Assembly (NCBI RefSeq): GCF_020184175.1
Contig: NC_065533.1
Location: forward strand, 57,140,351-57,204,350
Source: Aphis gossypii
Lineage: Eukaryota > Arthropoda > Insecta > Hemiptera > Aphididae
DNA: 64,000 bases
Direction: 5' to 3'
The stretch's first letter is position 1; each line of letters begins with the position of its first letter. Of this stretch, positions 13,140 to 27,359 are shown piece after piece. Under the pieces are notes generated by a model, which did no database searches, was not told where the DNA came from, and was given only the letters and a program-made list of their open reading frames with translations. Position numbers and translations under genes: made by a program.

Positions 13140-16100
13140 TAGTCATATATATTTACAATTCAGAAAAATGCATTTATTCATAGTTCATAACTGCATAAAT
13201 AATGTAAATATATAATATAATACGCTATAGAACAAAAGTCGATTTCAATATTTATGGTATAACATGTAGATATTTTTTTATGTATAATTTGTGTGTGAAT
13301 AATTCATTTTTAATTTATCAAATATTTTGTTAATAATTGTTTGGTCAAGTATAGGTCAGTTTGTCTTATTCAGTTATTCTATAGATATTAAGAATGAATA
13401 ATACTTAATAAATGAAAAATATTAATTAATGAATTATGAAACAATAAAATGTATAATCATGTATGTATGTAGTTGTATTTTTATAACATATCACTGTAAT
13501 TATGAATGTAAGAAGTCTGTGATGGTGTATTAGTGTTATGTGACAGTAACATATATCGGTCACCACGTGTCATATGTAGGTAATATATAAGTGTATTAAC
13601 TCAGAATTCCTATTTCCTTAAAAGGTCGAGGTCGTAGGAGCCATCTGTAAATATAAGTAAACATTAGATTAGGTACTTGAAAGTTTCTAATAGGATAGAA
13701 AGGTATTATTAGTAATTAATTTTACTTATAAATTTTAATTTAATTATTGATTTATAAGAGTTCTATCACTTTTTATAGAAAAAATGAATTCTATTTAAAA
13801 GGTGCATAATTGTTTTTTTTAAATATTATTGTACTACTAAAATTAATTAGGTAGGTAAGAACTATCAAAATTAATTATAAGTCTCTAAATCAAATACCTA
13901 TATAATGGACTACTTTAAGATTGACTTTGATGTACCAAAAATAGTAATCTGCAACTATGATAAAAATGATATTTGTTTATAAAATAAAATATATAAATGG
14001 GTTGTTAATTTAAAAATAAATAAATATTGATTTAATCTGAAATAGTTATGTCTATAGGTATAGTAAATAGACAGTTATAAATCAATAATAAATGAAATGT
14101 GATTTCAACAGTTAAATTATGACATATAGACAAGTAAACGATGATGAATACAGTATAACCTATCGTATTTATTTAATAACAAACGTAAGGTATACTGTTA
14201 TAAGTTGGTTTAGTTTTTAATGATTTACAATCTCAAAGATAATTAAAGTTTGAACGGTCGGGTACCTATACTTTATCTTAATTCCAGAATTGAATGAATG
14301 CGGATAAATTGTTTAAACACTTATAAAGCGTTAATTAAGTTGACAGTGTTAAGAAATCTGAATATTATCACTTTTCTCAAAAAATATTTTCATTTCTATA
14401 ATTTTATAGTATATGATAATAAATTACAGAAAAGTTGTACAAATTACCCTAATATATTCACAAAATTTGAAATATTTAAAATATTTTGAATATGTCATGG
14501 TGGTAAAAGAAAATAATTTAAATAATAGTGAAATGTTTCGAGTTTCTACGTTAAATCCTTTTTGATTCACAACAAAATAACAAAAATCTTTAATAGTGAA
14601 ATCGTTATTTTATGTATGAATATTATAGACCATAAAAAATAAGTCAATAATTATACTACTTAATTTAAATGAAGCTTATATTGTGTGTGGATTGTAAATA
14701 AGATTTTAAACAAACTACCTAAGTATCGATGCCAATTAATTGAAAAAATATGTAGATATGTGGCTTTATTTAAAATTCAAATAACTTTATAACATAAAAC
14801 TTAGCTCTTACACTACTATTACTTTCTTATTTAGAAAAATTGGTTTTACGTACAAATTCAAATTACTTACCCAATGTAATTTTTAAATTATTAAACAATT
14901 TAAATCTAACGTCACTAAATCCGATGTGCGACCAAATACCAAACTTATAGTTGAAGATTGGTGTATTATTCATACTGATTTAAAAGAAGGAAACAAAAAA
15001 AAAATATATAAATATATACTATATATATAAAAACATATATATATATAACATAATATATGTAGTAAAATTATGCATTTGTTACTTTACCTAAAATCTAAAT
15101 TATAATAGTATCTAAGCCAACTAACTTATTTTAAATTATAATTGAAAATTTGAAAATTTCTTGGTTTATGTATTTGAGTAATATTAATATCTACTAATAA
15201 GTACCTATATGAGTTTTAGTATTCTAAACTTTTTAAATTGTATATTTTATTTTATTTTCATTCTTTACACCTATCTATCATAATAGCTCACAAAACTTCT
15301 ATATTTTGTTTTTCATATATAATTGGTTCTATACTTATAATCAAAAGAATTTGTTAAAATTTAACTTATAATATTTTTATCTTTTTTTTATAATGTGTAT
15401 TTTAAAATGAAGTTTAATAATAAAGGTATTGATTATATTAATTTAAATTGTAATATGATTTATCAAATTAATCAAATAATGTAAAATTTCTTTAAAATTG
15501 AAGTTCTAATGAAAAACAATATTCCCTCATCACTGAAAATTTCAAAAATATACCAAGGAGTTTTATGTAATATTTATTATTTTTTAGGAATATCTAAAAT
15601 AATAATAAATTAAAAGAATAACAATTTTTATTTTAAAAAATGTATTATACATAGATAATATCTTATCTAATATGTTTTATAGGTTAATATCTATAAAATA
15701 CCTATGTATTATGCGCTCATCGATGATAAATTATTTAACTATGTTAAAATATAGCGTGTTAAACGAATATCAAATTAATAAAATAAATTTATAATATTAT
15801 ATAAATAACGGGTTAGGCAAGTTATTAATATATCAATGTATACCTATCATATAGGAATTCTTAGACTGTCACTTCACTAACACGCAGAAGACTTAGTTTT
15901 TTAATACAAAAACCAAAATGTTAGATATTTTAAAATTAAAATGTATAAATTTAACTAACCAATGAATAAATATAATATGTAGTAGTATGATAATGTGATA
16001 TACCTACAATAAAAATATTAATAAGTATCTATTGTTTAGTATATTTTAGTAAATCATTATAATAACGCGGATTTTTTTGCTTACTTCATAGTTTGGATAG

Positions 16101-19100
16101 GAAATCATCAATCATTTTTTTTAATCACTTGATCTGACACTTAAACATATCTCTTTAACAAATTAAAAGAATTTCTGGGAGGGAAACTAAGAGGTCAAGC
16201 AGACAGTAGAGAATTGGCTAAATAGGTTGGTGAGAAATTTGTAAATACGAGTATACAAAATCTGGTCCCACAGATTACAAAAATGTATCGCGTTTGAGAG
16301 TGGTTATATTGAAAAAGTAAAATAGTAAATTATATTTGTGACATACCTAGTAAATTTCGTTAAAATTCATGTACCTATAGGTTCACGTTTTTCGAGATTA
16401 TAATATTAATGTGTTAGTTTATTTTCCTGTTTTCTAGAATATACTATAGTAAAATTAGACTTTTAGAACTAGGTGAAAATTTAAAACTAAATTTGTTTGA
16501 AGAATAGCTAAAAAATCTGTACATTTGGAAGTTCACATATAAACAAGTATAGCTAAATTAATATGAAATTACCAATAAACATTTTATTTTTATTTTATAA
16601 ATAAAAAGTAAACTAAATGTAAGTTATGTATGTAAAATGTAATAGAAAAATATTTTATTTTTTGTAATTCTATAAAAAAAGCTTATAAGTATAAGATATT
16701 CATAGAATTCATATAAGATATTGTATAAAAATTAAGAATGTATAGATTTTAGTTAAAATTCATTGTCAGACTATAGATATTAGAGATTTTCTACTTTAAA
16801 TTGTATCATTATTGAGAAAAAATATTGCCAGTAAAATAAATATTTTATTTATTTTTTAAAATCTCAATATAATTATTATTATTTGGAGCGAGCATATTTA
16901 AGGATTTATGTATTATTAACTAAAAGAAGAAATATTTTAAATGTTTTTTGTTAAATGGGTAATCGTTAACAGGTGATTTATTATTTTAATTTATAAACTG
17001 AGGTGGCGCGTGGAGTTTTGAATTTTGTTTCAAGATTCCGAAGTGAAGAAATGAACATCGACTGACTAGAATACTTTTATATTGAGTAAATTTTTAAAAG
17101 TTTTGAAACATTAAGTGATTTGGAAGTTTTGAATATAGAATTAAACGATAGAGATTAAAGTTATATTTGAATAATATTATATTATAGTATAGTATATTAT
17201 AATATTTTATGTATTTAAGCAGTAATACAAAGGTTTTTTTGATCCTACTAAGTTTATAACGAAAAAATAAATTGATAACAGTTTGATTTAATCTTCGGGT
17301 TCAATGCATTGTATTATGTCATCGAGGTATTTTGGTGTTAAAATATTATGAAGAAGGATTTTATGAAATATTATATGAATCAGTACTTAAATTGAATATA
17401 TTATTTTAGTATTTACGCACTACTTGGAAGTATTTATTTTTAATGTGATTTGGTTATTTGTATCATTCCTATGTAGTGTGTATGTAATATATTATCGTAT
17501 TATACAGTTCCTTAAAATAATAAATATAGGTATTAACGTAATGTCTTACTGATACCTACCAATAAAAACTTCAGTTATTAATTTTTAATATATTCAAATC
17601 TTGGTATTTATTTTGTTTGTTGTGGCTGCATTTTGTCACTTGAGGTATAATATTATTCCTTGTGATAAATCTCGGTTTACGAACTAAAACAGTGTTGGTA
17701 TTTCTATTTCAAACTTACATCAATAGAAATGCACAATTAAATCATAAACAAATCTAAAAATTTTACTGACTCAATTATTGATACATTATTGTTTTTCCTA
17801 ACTTAACTCTGTGGAAATCAATTAGTATGCGCCGGCTTATAATAATAGATTAATTACCAAGCAAATATAGTAGATACCTAAGCTATCAGCTGTAAAAATA
17901 AACATTGAAATTAATTATAATTAAGAGAAGTAGTAAGTACTAAGTAACAAGCACTTTGTTAACAGTCGGTAGGTATAGATAATTAGGTACATATTTAATA
18001 TTATAATTAACGACTTAAGATTAATCAATGGCTAATATTTAAATGTTTATATAATTACAGCAGTAAAGTAAACTTTTCCTTTTATAGTGAATATAATTTG
18101 AATAAATTAAATCTCTTTCACCGGGTAATTATAACATCAATAAAATATGATAAAATTAGGTATCTATTCATAATTTTAATTATCGTACAATGATCTCTCA
18201 AATAGTTAATCAATTCAATAAGTTAAAATTTTTTAATTTTACGCTCAATTTTCCGAACTAGCAACATCCTGCTATACTAAATAATTTCAAAATCTACCAA
18301 AATATAATTATATAATAATAATACTACCTTTATCATAATACCTATTAATATTACTGACTACTGTTAGTCGCTACTTGATTATAATTACAAACCGCTATAA
18401 ATAAAGTGAACGTGTTAAGCAGTGGTAGGTAATGTTGTAAATACTTGTAATAATACTCGGTAATAACTGACAATATTGTTGATGAACTATGAAGTCATGT
18501 TATATTAAGTCATTTATGAATGTACAACGTATTTTATTAAATCGTCAAGACTTCATTTATTATTTAATTATTAAAATCACACGCACAATTAATGTTACAT
18601 TATGTCTGTACTCCTAAGCTTAATATTTTGCTAGATGCCACCTCTCTTTATAACTTTTAAACTTTTAAAATATTTAAACAAAAAAAATAATCGTAATAAA
18701 ATATAATTTAATAATGTATATATTTTGTAATAAGACACACGCATTCCACCTGTTTATACGGTACTTTAGTGATATCTACTCGTAATAACTGCTGTACGTC
18801 GGGGGTGTTTTTCAGGAAGAGTGCAAAACGTGCGACCGGCCCACTTGTTTGTATTTATATATACATTATTTTGCGACGCCTTAATTATTATTAAGTATAT
18901 GCTTTCTTTCCCTTCTAACGTGTATTGTACGTGGTGTGTTAGTGATGATATAATAGTCCCGTAACTTAATAATAACTTAGTATAATATCAATGTACCTAA
19001 TTGAAAATATATTTAAACGGAAGAACGTGTAATGGCATGACGTAGGACTTGATGTCCCAAACACAGATATAAAATTATAAAATTATAATGCTAGAGTATA

Positions 19101-19172
19101 CTTAAAGATTAAATTTGTAAGTCTTTATTTTATTGAAAAAAATTATTTCGTTTTTTCCTGTTTTAATGCCAT
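13140..19172. other. AT-rich non-coding DNA
   Basis: Nothing recognisable. The 63-residue frame at 14298 is AT-rich noise. A patch at 18750-18850 reads EECKTCDRPTCL after TTTTTCAG but has no partner exon. Confidence 0.6.
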
Positions 19173-19280
19173 CAGACCCGGATTAAGGGCCCCCCGGAAG
19201 GAGGTTCAAAAGGAATCCAAGTTAACTGGGTTCTTAAACTTTAGATTTTTTTAAGGGCCTCTAATAATAAAATATATCTA
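19173..19280. mobile_element. hAT-like element fragment
   Basis: Begins CAGACCCGGATTAAGGGCC, a common hAT terminus. No matching inverted right end was found. AATGCCAT before it and AATGCCTT at about 19280 may be a decayed target duplication. Probably truncated or rearranged. Confidence 0.4.
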
Positions 19281-20256
19281 ATGCCTTAAAAATCTTTAAA
19301 TATATATAAAAAAAAAATGACAGTACGCAAGTCTTGACAGTCCTTCCTACTCGGGGATTTAAGATCAAAATCGATGTAGCGATAAGCGTATACGATATGA
19401 TATAAAAATTGTCTTCAGCAAAATTTTAGTATCTACTCATTATGTCGTCTGAGAGCAATTTAATGTTTTACTTGAAAAAAATAAAAATACAATCGTCGAC
19501 GATTTCCATTATGTGGTCTGAAAAATCTTAATCGTCGGTCGATCGTCGCACGACAAAAGTAGTGATGTGGACTCCAAATTTTGACTTTCCTTTAATAAGG
19601 GGAGGATGGGGGGTGGAGGCTTCGGCCTAAATACTCCGCCGTAAATGCTATGGCCGATCGGCATATGAAATATTTTGCAGGGGACATCAAGGATATTATA
19701 TTATAATATTATAATGTGTGTTCACTCTCGACGCGCGCTGCTAAATGATGCGAAAGAAATTTCCAAGTACCTACGCCCCTAAATTTCTAATAACCGTGGC
19801 TGCTGCCCGTTGTCATAATTTATCGGCATTATAAGACGTCGTATAGGTACATTGTACACAGGTACAACACATATTATAAATTATTGTTATAAAATTGACG
19901 TTTTCCCGTCCTTGACTGCTGTCGGCGGAGGAGAGACCGACCGGCCGTGTACACGCGCATTGTACTCGAGTACAAATTTCGTAGTAGAAATATAAAATCG
20001 GTAAACGGAAAACGAAGCCTCCCGGAACGTGTTGGGTAGGTTTACCGCGGGCGGGCGGCGGCGGCGGTGCGGCTATTGCGCATTTTCTGATACCTAAATC
20101 TAATATCGCGTCGTACGCGCGCGCGCCGCCGCCGCCGATTCTCTCCCGCGTGAGCTACTTCCGAGAAACTGGTCACGTCCGGACCGGGTTGCCCGACGGC
20201 GGCGGCGGCGGCGGCAGCGGCAGTGGCGGCAGTGGCGGTGGCGGCGGCGGTGCTTC
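19281..20256. other. Upstream region of the Osiris gene
   Basis: GC content rises steadily toward the promoter, with CpG-rich stretches from about 19900. Likely holds proximal control elements; no motif is assigned with confidence. Confidence 0.4.
20198..20252 (+). repeat. GGC-rich trinucleotide repeat abutting the Osiris promoter
   Basis: An imperfect GGC/AGC/AGT triplet run ends five bases before the TATA box. A second GC-rich triplet tract lies at about 20047-20070. The poly-Gly, poly-Ala and poly-Pro frames across here are repeat artefacts, not genes. GC content this high is exceptional in the window. Confidence 0.8.
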
Positions 20257-20293
20257 TATAAAGTCGCCGGACATCCATTCACATCCATTCATT
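20257..20293 (+). promoter_or_regulatory. Osiris core promoter: TATA box and initiator
   Basis: TATAAAG at 20257-20263 is followed by an arthropod-type initiator TCATT at 20289-20293, with the A at 20291 about 34 bases from the first T of the box. This predicts a 5' UTR of about 95 bases (20291-20385). The TATA/initiator pairing suits a strongly switched developmental gene. The start site is inferred from motifs only. Confidence 0.55.
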
Positions 20294-20385
20294 GCACTGC
20301 TCATCGTCGGGGACCGCGGTCGGCAAACGCATCGTAGTTCCACGCACGCTCGCACACACGCTCACACAGTTCGCCGTCCACCACG

Positions 20386-20824
20386 ATGGTCAAGTACGCA
20401 ACAGCGTTGGTGTTGGCGTTCACCGTAGCCGCGGCTCTAGCGGCGGAACAGCCGGAAGTCGTTTCCAACAATGAACAACAGCAGCAGCAGAAAAACGCCG
20501 CCGATGACGGCCTCTCCTGGACCGAAGTGATCGCTTGCTACAAGAAGCCGCAAGCGGCCATCGGGTGCCTGGAATCGCGCATGAGCCGCGCCATGGTGTC
20601 GATGCGCGAAACGGCCGTCGGTCTGGCCCACAGCGACCCGGAAACCGCCCCCGAGGACGTTGCCGGAGTCGGCGATCTGGTCCAACAGATCGGCGAGTTC
20701 ATCACGTACGGCATTTCCAGTTACTTCCACGGCGGCGACGGCGGCGGTGGTGGCGAAGAAGACGCTGTGTCGGCCCCGTCCGTCGGAGGATCACCAGTCA
20801 ACTCGCCGAAAGACCTCGACGAAG
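20386..20824 (+). CDS. Osiris-family protein, coding exon 1 of 2
   Basis: First coding exon of a 310-residue Osiris (DUF1676) protein; it encodes residues 1-146 plus one base of codon 147. The ATG follows a 5' leader and starts a clear signal peptide (hydrophobic residues 5-20, likely cleavage after A19 or A20). A short Q5 run follows, then the Osiris two-cysteine region (C51 and C61, nine residues apart). A glycine/acidic linker lies near residues 125-133. The exon ends at a good donor (GAAG|GTGAGT), and reading through it would give a stop 8 codons later. Codon use is GC-rich, unlike the surrounding DNA. Osiris proteins are insect-specific, secreted or endosomal, and are expressed in cuticle-forming epithelia; this role is from family knowledge. 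Which Osiris number it is I cannot say. Frames overlapping it on both strands are shadows. Confidence 0.9.
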
Positions 20825-23800
20825 GTGAGTTGTTTATTCTAAAAATAAACTAGATTAAATGTTAACTGTCCGACGACGTTTGTTGTCGATTATTATTAAC
20901 ACGCATACACGCATTAACACGGTATCGTAGTTTGTCTTATCGTTACGACAATGTTAAGTTATACTATAATTATTATTTGTTTTTTGATGTGGGGGTTTAG
21001 GAGCTTTTGGGGGGAGCTAAGTCCTCAAATGTACCCCGTCCCTTATGATATCGTATACATTATTTATGTCCAATAACACCGTATTGTCGATCGACGTCCA
21101 AAGTTCTTCGGTTTTCGTAATATTCGTCCAACAGGTGCCGCCGATTATTCGTTTCGATCGTTTCCATATGCCTAGAACATACTGATCATACTGAAAAATC
21201 TACTTTACTCCAATTTTATAATACGATATTGAACTGCGGTTTGAGTTGACTTTCCGACTGGCGTTTACCACCACACCTTACTTCTATACTTTAAACTTTA
21301 TTAACTTTATCAATAATCATCTAACCCGCGTTCAATTTGGTGGCCAGTTTGTAAAAGGATTGTTTTAGGCACAAACTGGACATGAATATTACATTATAAT
21401 CAGACGTCACGCGGACGACGGTTAATGGTACTTTTTTCTCTTATTTATTCACCCCAATACACGCATACAGTCAATGTAGGTGTTCAATTCGAAACTATTC
21501 GTGGTTAATTTGATACAAATATTATTGCAAAATTTTTAGTTATCATAAACGTTAATATAAAATACATTCTTCATATACAGGTTAATTCTTTTATCACGAA
21601 TCGTTCATTATTTAAAAATCTATTAACGTTTTTAAAAATATTTGTTTTAAATAATTTTCAGTCGAAATAAAACTATATTTTTCCGTTAGGTTAGGAGTAA
21701 TTTACACAGTTATAAGTATATTAAAAACTCAATTTCAACTTAACGATAAGAAATATTGAATAAATGTTATTTTATTTCGACTATAAAAATTACCTTATAT
21801 GTAATAATTTTCTAAAACACAATTTACTAAAAACTATACGATCTAAAAAGAATTTACATAAGACTTTAATAAGTATTATAACATATTATTTTAACAATCT
21901 ACATACTATTATTTACATCTTTAAACATTGATGACACAATCGCGTAACGCCGATAATGACGTATATACAAATAAACACCGAAGAACTTGTTTTTACAACA
22001 TGATTTATGACTTCAATAATAAACACAATATGTTTTCATCGCATTATTCTATCGCCACTATTAAAAGTTACTATTGACTAAACGATAATAATAAATACGT
22101 TATTTTTTATATGCCATCGTGTGTGTGTGTGTGTGTGTACATGTTAAATACAATTGTTCAATCGATCTCTGGCGCCAGATAAAATAGTATTTTATTGTTA
22201 TACATTATATTTACAAATTGTGGTTTGCACGTAGCTAAAATAAATGCGGTAATTTTGTAGCATGAAATATTTACTCTTTGAATCAAATTAATGCAATTAG
22301 GTGAATTGGACAATCGTGATTCGGTTACGCGTGAATGCAAATATGCATATAATATATATAGCTATAGTTATAAATGACAAACTTATAAATAAAATTGTAT
22401 TTATTGCATAACCTGTACCTGTTGAAACAAAAATTAATTATTCAATATTTAATAATTATGTCATAACATTTATACGCAAATGTTCAAAATGTCTTTTCAA
22501 AGCCTAGAAATATGATTTATGAACATAATTAACAAATTTATTTTAACAGTTAATAATTTAAAACTTGTTATTAATATTACATTTGGCGCATTTATTTAAA
22601 TATTATGATAAAGTTTTATTAGCACTGTAGACGACAATCAAACATAAATTATTAAAAGTAATTATTGAACAATACGTACAGATAGAAATTGAGAATTACA
22701 ATTTTAACCATAATCATTGTTTCTTTGCAAAGAAAACTTATTATATACATTTTTTAACGCATCAACTATCACCTATTTTTTATTGGTTTTCTTCTATTCA
22801 TCTTTCTTAATAAACCACTTAGAACCGAATAATACAAATGAATAAAATAATACACTAGGTAGATATGTATCTTACGTATCAGCTGTAAAATTCACATAAT
22901 ATCACACATGTGTACGTACCAACGAGAGTATATTATTATAGTTGTAGAAATGAGTATATCGATACACGTGGGAGTGACATCGATCAGAGTACGGTCGATC
23001 GAACAATACGTCCGTAGTAAGATAATATTTTTAAATTAGCTTGTATCTTGTCACTCACAAAACTCATCTAAACACAATTACCGATCTACGATTGAGTTTT
23101 CCAATTTCTGTTTGTTCGATATTTGCCCAATGGGTTCTATTAAAATGTATTATTTTTATATCTCTGTAAAGTGAAAACGTTCATGTTCTGTACACTCTAA
23201 AGGAAAATACGTATAACTTATGTTTTAATAATCACACTTGTGATAATGGTCCACAAGGCCACAGGAACACGGATACCTACACATATTATATTATACCGCG
23301 CCACGCCGTCGTGAAGATGATACAGTATAGGACTTTCACCGGAGTTATTAACACCACTCGTATTTATACGATTTCTCGTAGAGATTCTATCCTAACGTTC
23401 GTAATAATTGAATTTGTTTACCCTCCATCAAAGGCTCGTGACCGTTATTTCTTTTCAACCACTGTTCAAAGTTAATTTATTTTGAATATGACATACGGCC
23501 GTTACCTGCTGATTAACCAAACGCAAAATTATAACCATTAAATATATTCATGTAGTTATACGTGTATAGTTTTTTACAACGAGAGCGAATTAAATAGCCT
23601 TAAGCCTTTGAGTCGACTCCAATGCGTTTTGGATTTTTTTTAGTACCATAATGCAGTATCGAATCGACTTTATGACCACCGGGACCACATTATACTATGG
23701 CATAGACAACGTCCGTAATTTAATATTTTGTTAATTTTTTGTGGGTGGTCATTTTTTTGGAATTCACAACTAAACCAGTTTCTATAAAAGTGTTACGGAT

Positions 23801-26800
23801 GAGGACAGATAACACGCAAACGTCCGGAGAGCGATTTAAGCCCAAGGTGTCAAACCAGTTCCTCCGATCCGAAAAAATTTACGATAATTTATGTATATGT
23901 TTCACCGTGGTTTTAGACTGATGGCTGCACATTTAAAACACCGCGTCAATCAGGTTAGGTTAGTGTGGACTGAAGTGCGTGTCGGAGAGTTCCCGCGCCT
24001 ATTTGTATTTAATTATACAACTATACCTACGAGTGAATTCGTAATAATAATGTCAAAATCCTATCAATGCTGTTAATATAATTTTGATCTACCGACCGCG
24101 ATATACAAACCGGATACCCGCATATTTTTTCATACTATAACGAATACCTCCTAATTAAACATACATATTAGAGGATACTTAAAAACAAAAAAAAAACCCC
24201 CAGAAGAAAGTATATATGGGTAGTGTTTTATTAAATTATAACGGAAGAGTTGTCCATACTGGTATAATGGCTCATGGGTGTATTTTTAATTTACCGTTCC
24301 GACAACACAGTAACAAAATAATATATTTAAATAATAGTAATAATAATATATAGATCTGCGTAAAACTCGTTTGTAAAACAACCGATCGTACAGCAACTTG
24401 TGCATTCTCGAACATTTCAAAAACCGTTAATGGCTTTAACGGGAATTATTAGCGATTTAATATTGCTATAAAATTAGTTATGTGGACTAACAGTTAATGC
24501 ATCGACGATAGTAATGGGATAATTATTATAATATTCAAATAATATTGAAATGAAATGAAATAACTGCAGCGCGTATTATAAAACATTATCGCATCTCGTG
24601 TAATTGCAGGTAATGAATATAAAATTATCATACGTAGTAAAATATTGTTTTGACCTAATGTTACTTGTTTTTATTTTAAGCTGCTAACACGATGTGTATA
24701 AAAAATTGCGAGGATACATAATGTTGAATATTTTTACTCAATGAAACCGTTTATACGTTTATAATTACTATCGCGACGTGTTAAAGAAATTTTATTTTTC
24801 AAACGCGTTTAACACTTATAATTACACGACATTATTTAGAGCGTAAAATATAAAAGTGAATTATCATATTTCGATTTTAACTTTACATTGCACATTTTCC
24901 ATATCTACTTTCATATAGCACGCGTGCGTTATTATAATATGAGAAGATAACGAAAGAAAATCTATTAGTCTAACATTGCAACATTAATGAACGGTTTAAA
25001 ATATGAATAATTATTAGGCGTGCACTTCAACTGCAGTCTGATATTAATCAACACAACATATACATATTTAATATTGAAAACGATCGTGTAAATTTTACTT
25101 TTTACTGATAATTTATAAACCATCATGTTACCGTCTTACCTATTTATATCAGATGAAAAAATAATGTTATGAGATAGAAATAAACGCATTTAGATATGTA
25201 ATATACAACCACCACATATATGAATAGCTTAAAAAATAAAATAATAAATAACACTAAGACAATGTAAACATTTTTAAAGAGACATTATATTTTTTAAGCT
25301 TATAAGTATTAAAGTTGAGTATATTTTAGTATTAAAATAAACAACAAGAGAAATCGTGAACAATAACGCAGGTCTAAAAACAAGTACTAGACATTTTTTT
25401 AAATAAAGTATTGAACATAGAATGTCTCCTTTACATATTCTTTCTAGTAGTAAAAGTTTGTAAGAATTTCTGTCGGATTAGGTATACCGTATATACCGTA
25501 TTAAATTGTGTCAACCGGATTAACCACAACATACCAGCAATCAATTATGCGTCCAGTTGAAATCGTTGACTATAAATCTCATTAATCTCAAGACTATCGT
25601 TAAACTAAACCAGTTTTATACACAAATATGCACTCTAAAAAAAAATTGTCGGTTTCGTTGTCTTTTAGTGATACCATTTTTGTGTATTTTACCTTTTTTG
25701 TTCGATTGAGTTTAAAAACGTGTTTGCTAATACAGCGAAAGAAAGAAATTATACTGAAATTCCGTATACATATATATTATTAAAGATAGACTAGAAATTT
25801 TTTTATAGATATGTTAGATTTTATACATAAATAAAATGATGATGAATTTTTTAAATTTTCTTAGTCTCACCGATTTTACCTAACTGTTTAAAACGATATA
25901 AGGTTTAACGCAGTATACACATGTCATGTATTTTAATTTATAACAAATTATTCGTTTAATTAACAATCTTTAAAGTCACTAGACAATTTAAATTTTAAAT
26001 TTAATAATTAATAATTTTATTTACGAATAGGAGTTACACATATTTTAATTGTTCATAATCACCAACCAAAGAAGATAGTCAATAATTTACCATTATTAAT
26101 TCTTATGACAATCGTTTTCAGAGTTAAAATCAAATTAGTTTTAAAATATAACAAATTTAGAACTTTTTTTTAATATTTAAATGATATTAAAATAGAAATC
26201 TAATAATCTTTGGTTTGTTCACCTATATTAGCAATTAATTAATTGCAGTATGATTTTACTATTTCATAGCTATTTCATGTATTTATTATTTCTATTCGCC
26301 CCATTGAAGATGACGTCTTGTCCGGTTTTATACGCATTTAATTGGACACGTGGGTAAGAAGTCAATTGATGTGCAAGGTTAATGCCACTGTCAAGGGTAT
26401 AATTTCCATAAGCAAGTGATTATTTATACGAATGTTTTTATTATACTTGATTTTATGTAGGCCAACCAGGTTTAAATCAACATGTGTACGACTTAGGAAC
26501 CGGTTGTAAATAAAGATAGATCGAAATCAGCCGACAATAAATTAATTAAACTAGGTCACGTATCCGCCGCGCCGTACGAAAGCAACCATTTTTTTCGATC
26601 AACGACCTTATCCCTCCATCAAGATTGTCTTGTTTGTCTCTCGTGTTTCCATCTTCTAAGTATTCTGACTATTCCAGTTTGCTTTTTCTACGATGCTATA
26701 CCATAGTGTTTACATGCACCAATGGGTGCACGTAAATATTAAATGTACCGAGCGTAGAGCAATTCAATTAACATATTAACTAATTAAATTTATTTTTTTT

Positions 26801-26865
26801 TTTAATCCAACTTTAGACCATATAAAAAAATACACTCTTAATATTTAAACTTTCGGTTTTTGTAG
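20825..26865 (+). other. Osiris intron, 6.04 kb
   Basis: Phase-1 GT-AG intron between the two Osiris coding exons. It holds no coding exon I can support. The patches at about 23240-24100 and 26560-26720 are richer in GC than the rest and could be enhancers or old repeats. Two frames of about 60 residues near 23739-24076 lack any recognisable feature and are probably chance. A (GT)10 microsatellite lies at 22119-22138. Confidence 0.8.
22119..22138. repeat. (GT)10 microsatellite in the Osiris intron
   Basis: Ten uninterrupted GT units. Confidence 0.9.
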
Positions 26866-27359
26866 GTAGAGGACATCATAAGAAGAAGAAGATCCAAAAA
26901 GAAATCAAGAAATTCGTGTTGAAGGTTTTGTTCGGTATCTATTTGTTCAAGCAAAAAATCAAGATGATCATTATGACAATCCAATCGATATTGATGAGCA
27001 AGTTCTTGATCGTTGCAATGATCTACGCTATATCCAACACATTCAAGATCTGGTACGATATCAAATGGGGCAAGCACGGTCACCACGACAAAGTTGTGTA
27101 CTACGAGAATGCTCACCACCAACATCATTATGAGCCACCAGAGCACGGAGAGTACGACGATCATCACGGTTTCGGAGGTAGCATCTGGGGTAGAAGTATT
27201 GTGGCCACTGAGCCTTCTGTGATGGAACCAGCTGGTGGTGCTGGATCTGGAGCACATGGAGATGGCATCAGCCGTTATATCAGACGTGTGTCAAGGACAG
27301 CACAGCCCCAAATTGGAGCACAGGATATGGCCTTTGGAGCTCAAATACCGAGTCAATAA
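26866..27359 (+). CDS. Osiris-family protein, coding exon 2 of 2
   Basis: Last coding exon, joined in phase (G|GT makes codon 147, glycine) after acceptor TTTTTGTAG|GTAG; it ends at TAA 27357-27359. It encodes residues 147-310. Visible parts: a basic patch HHKKKK (150-155); a long hydrophobic/amphipathic stretch with likely membrane-associating segments (about 163-174 and 180-206), the core of DUF1676; a histidine-rich segment (217-247, ten His); and an acidic-to-glycine linker. A C-terminal AQDMAF (298-303) matches the family's AQ-x-L-A-Y motif with M for L and F for Y. Family knowledge places these proteins in endosomal/secretory traffic during cuticle and pore formation. The antisense 139-residue frame here is a shadow. 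Length of about 310 residues fits the family. Confidence 0.9.

Noticed and set aside
20042..20428. Gly-, Ala- and Pro-rich ORFs on both strands upstream of the Osiris start
   Set aside because: Produced by the GGC triplet repeat and GC-rich leader; they overlap the promoter and 5' UTR.
20437..20842. Alternative-frame ORFs within Osiris exon 1
   Set aside because: Shadows of a GC-rich coding exon; only the 20386 frame has a signal peptide, the Cys pair and an in-phase second exon.
26838..27257. 139-residue antisense ORF across Osiris exon 2
   Set aside because: Antisense shadow; no motif, and the + strand frame carries the family signature.
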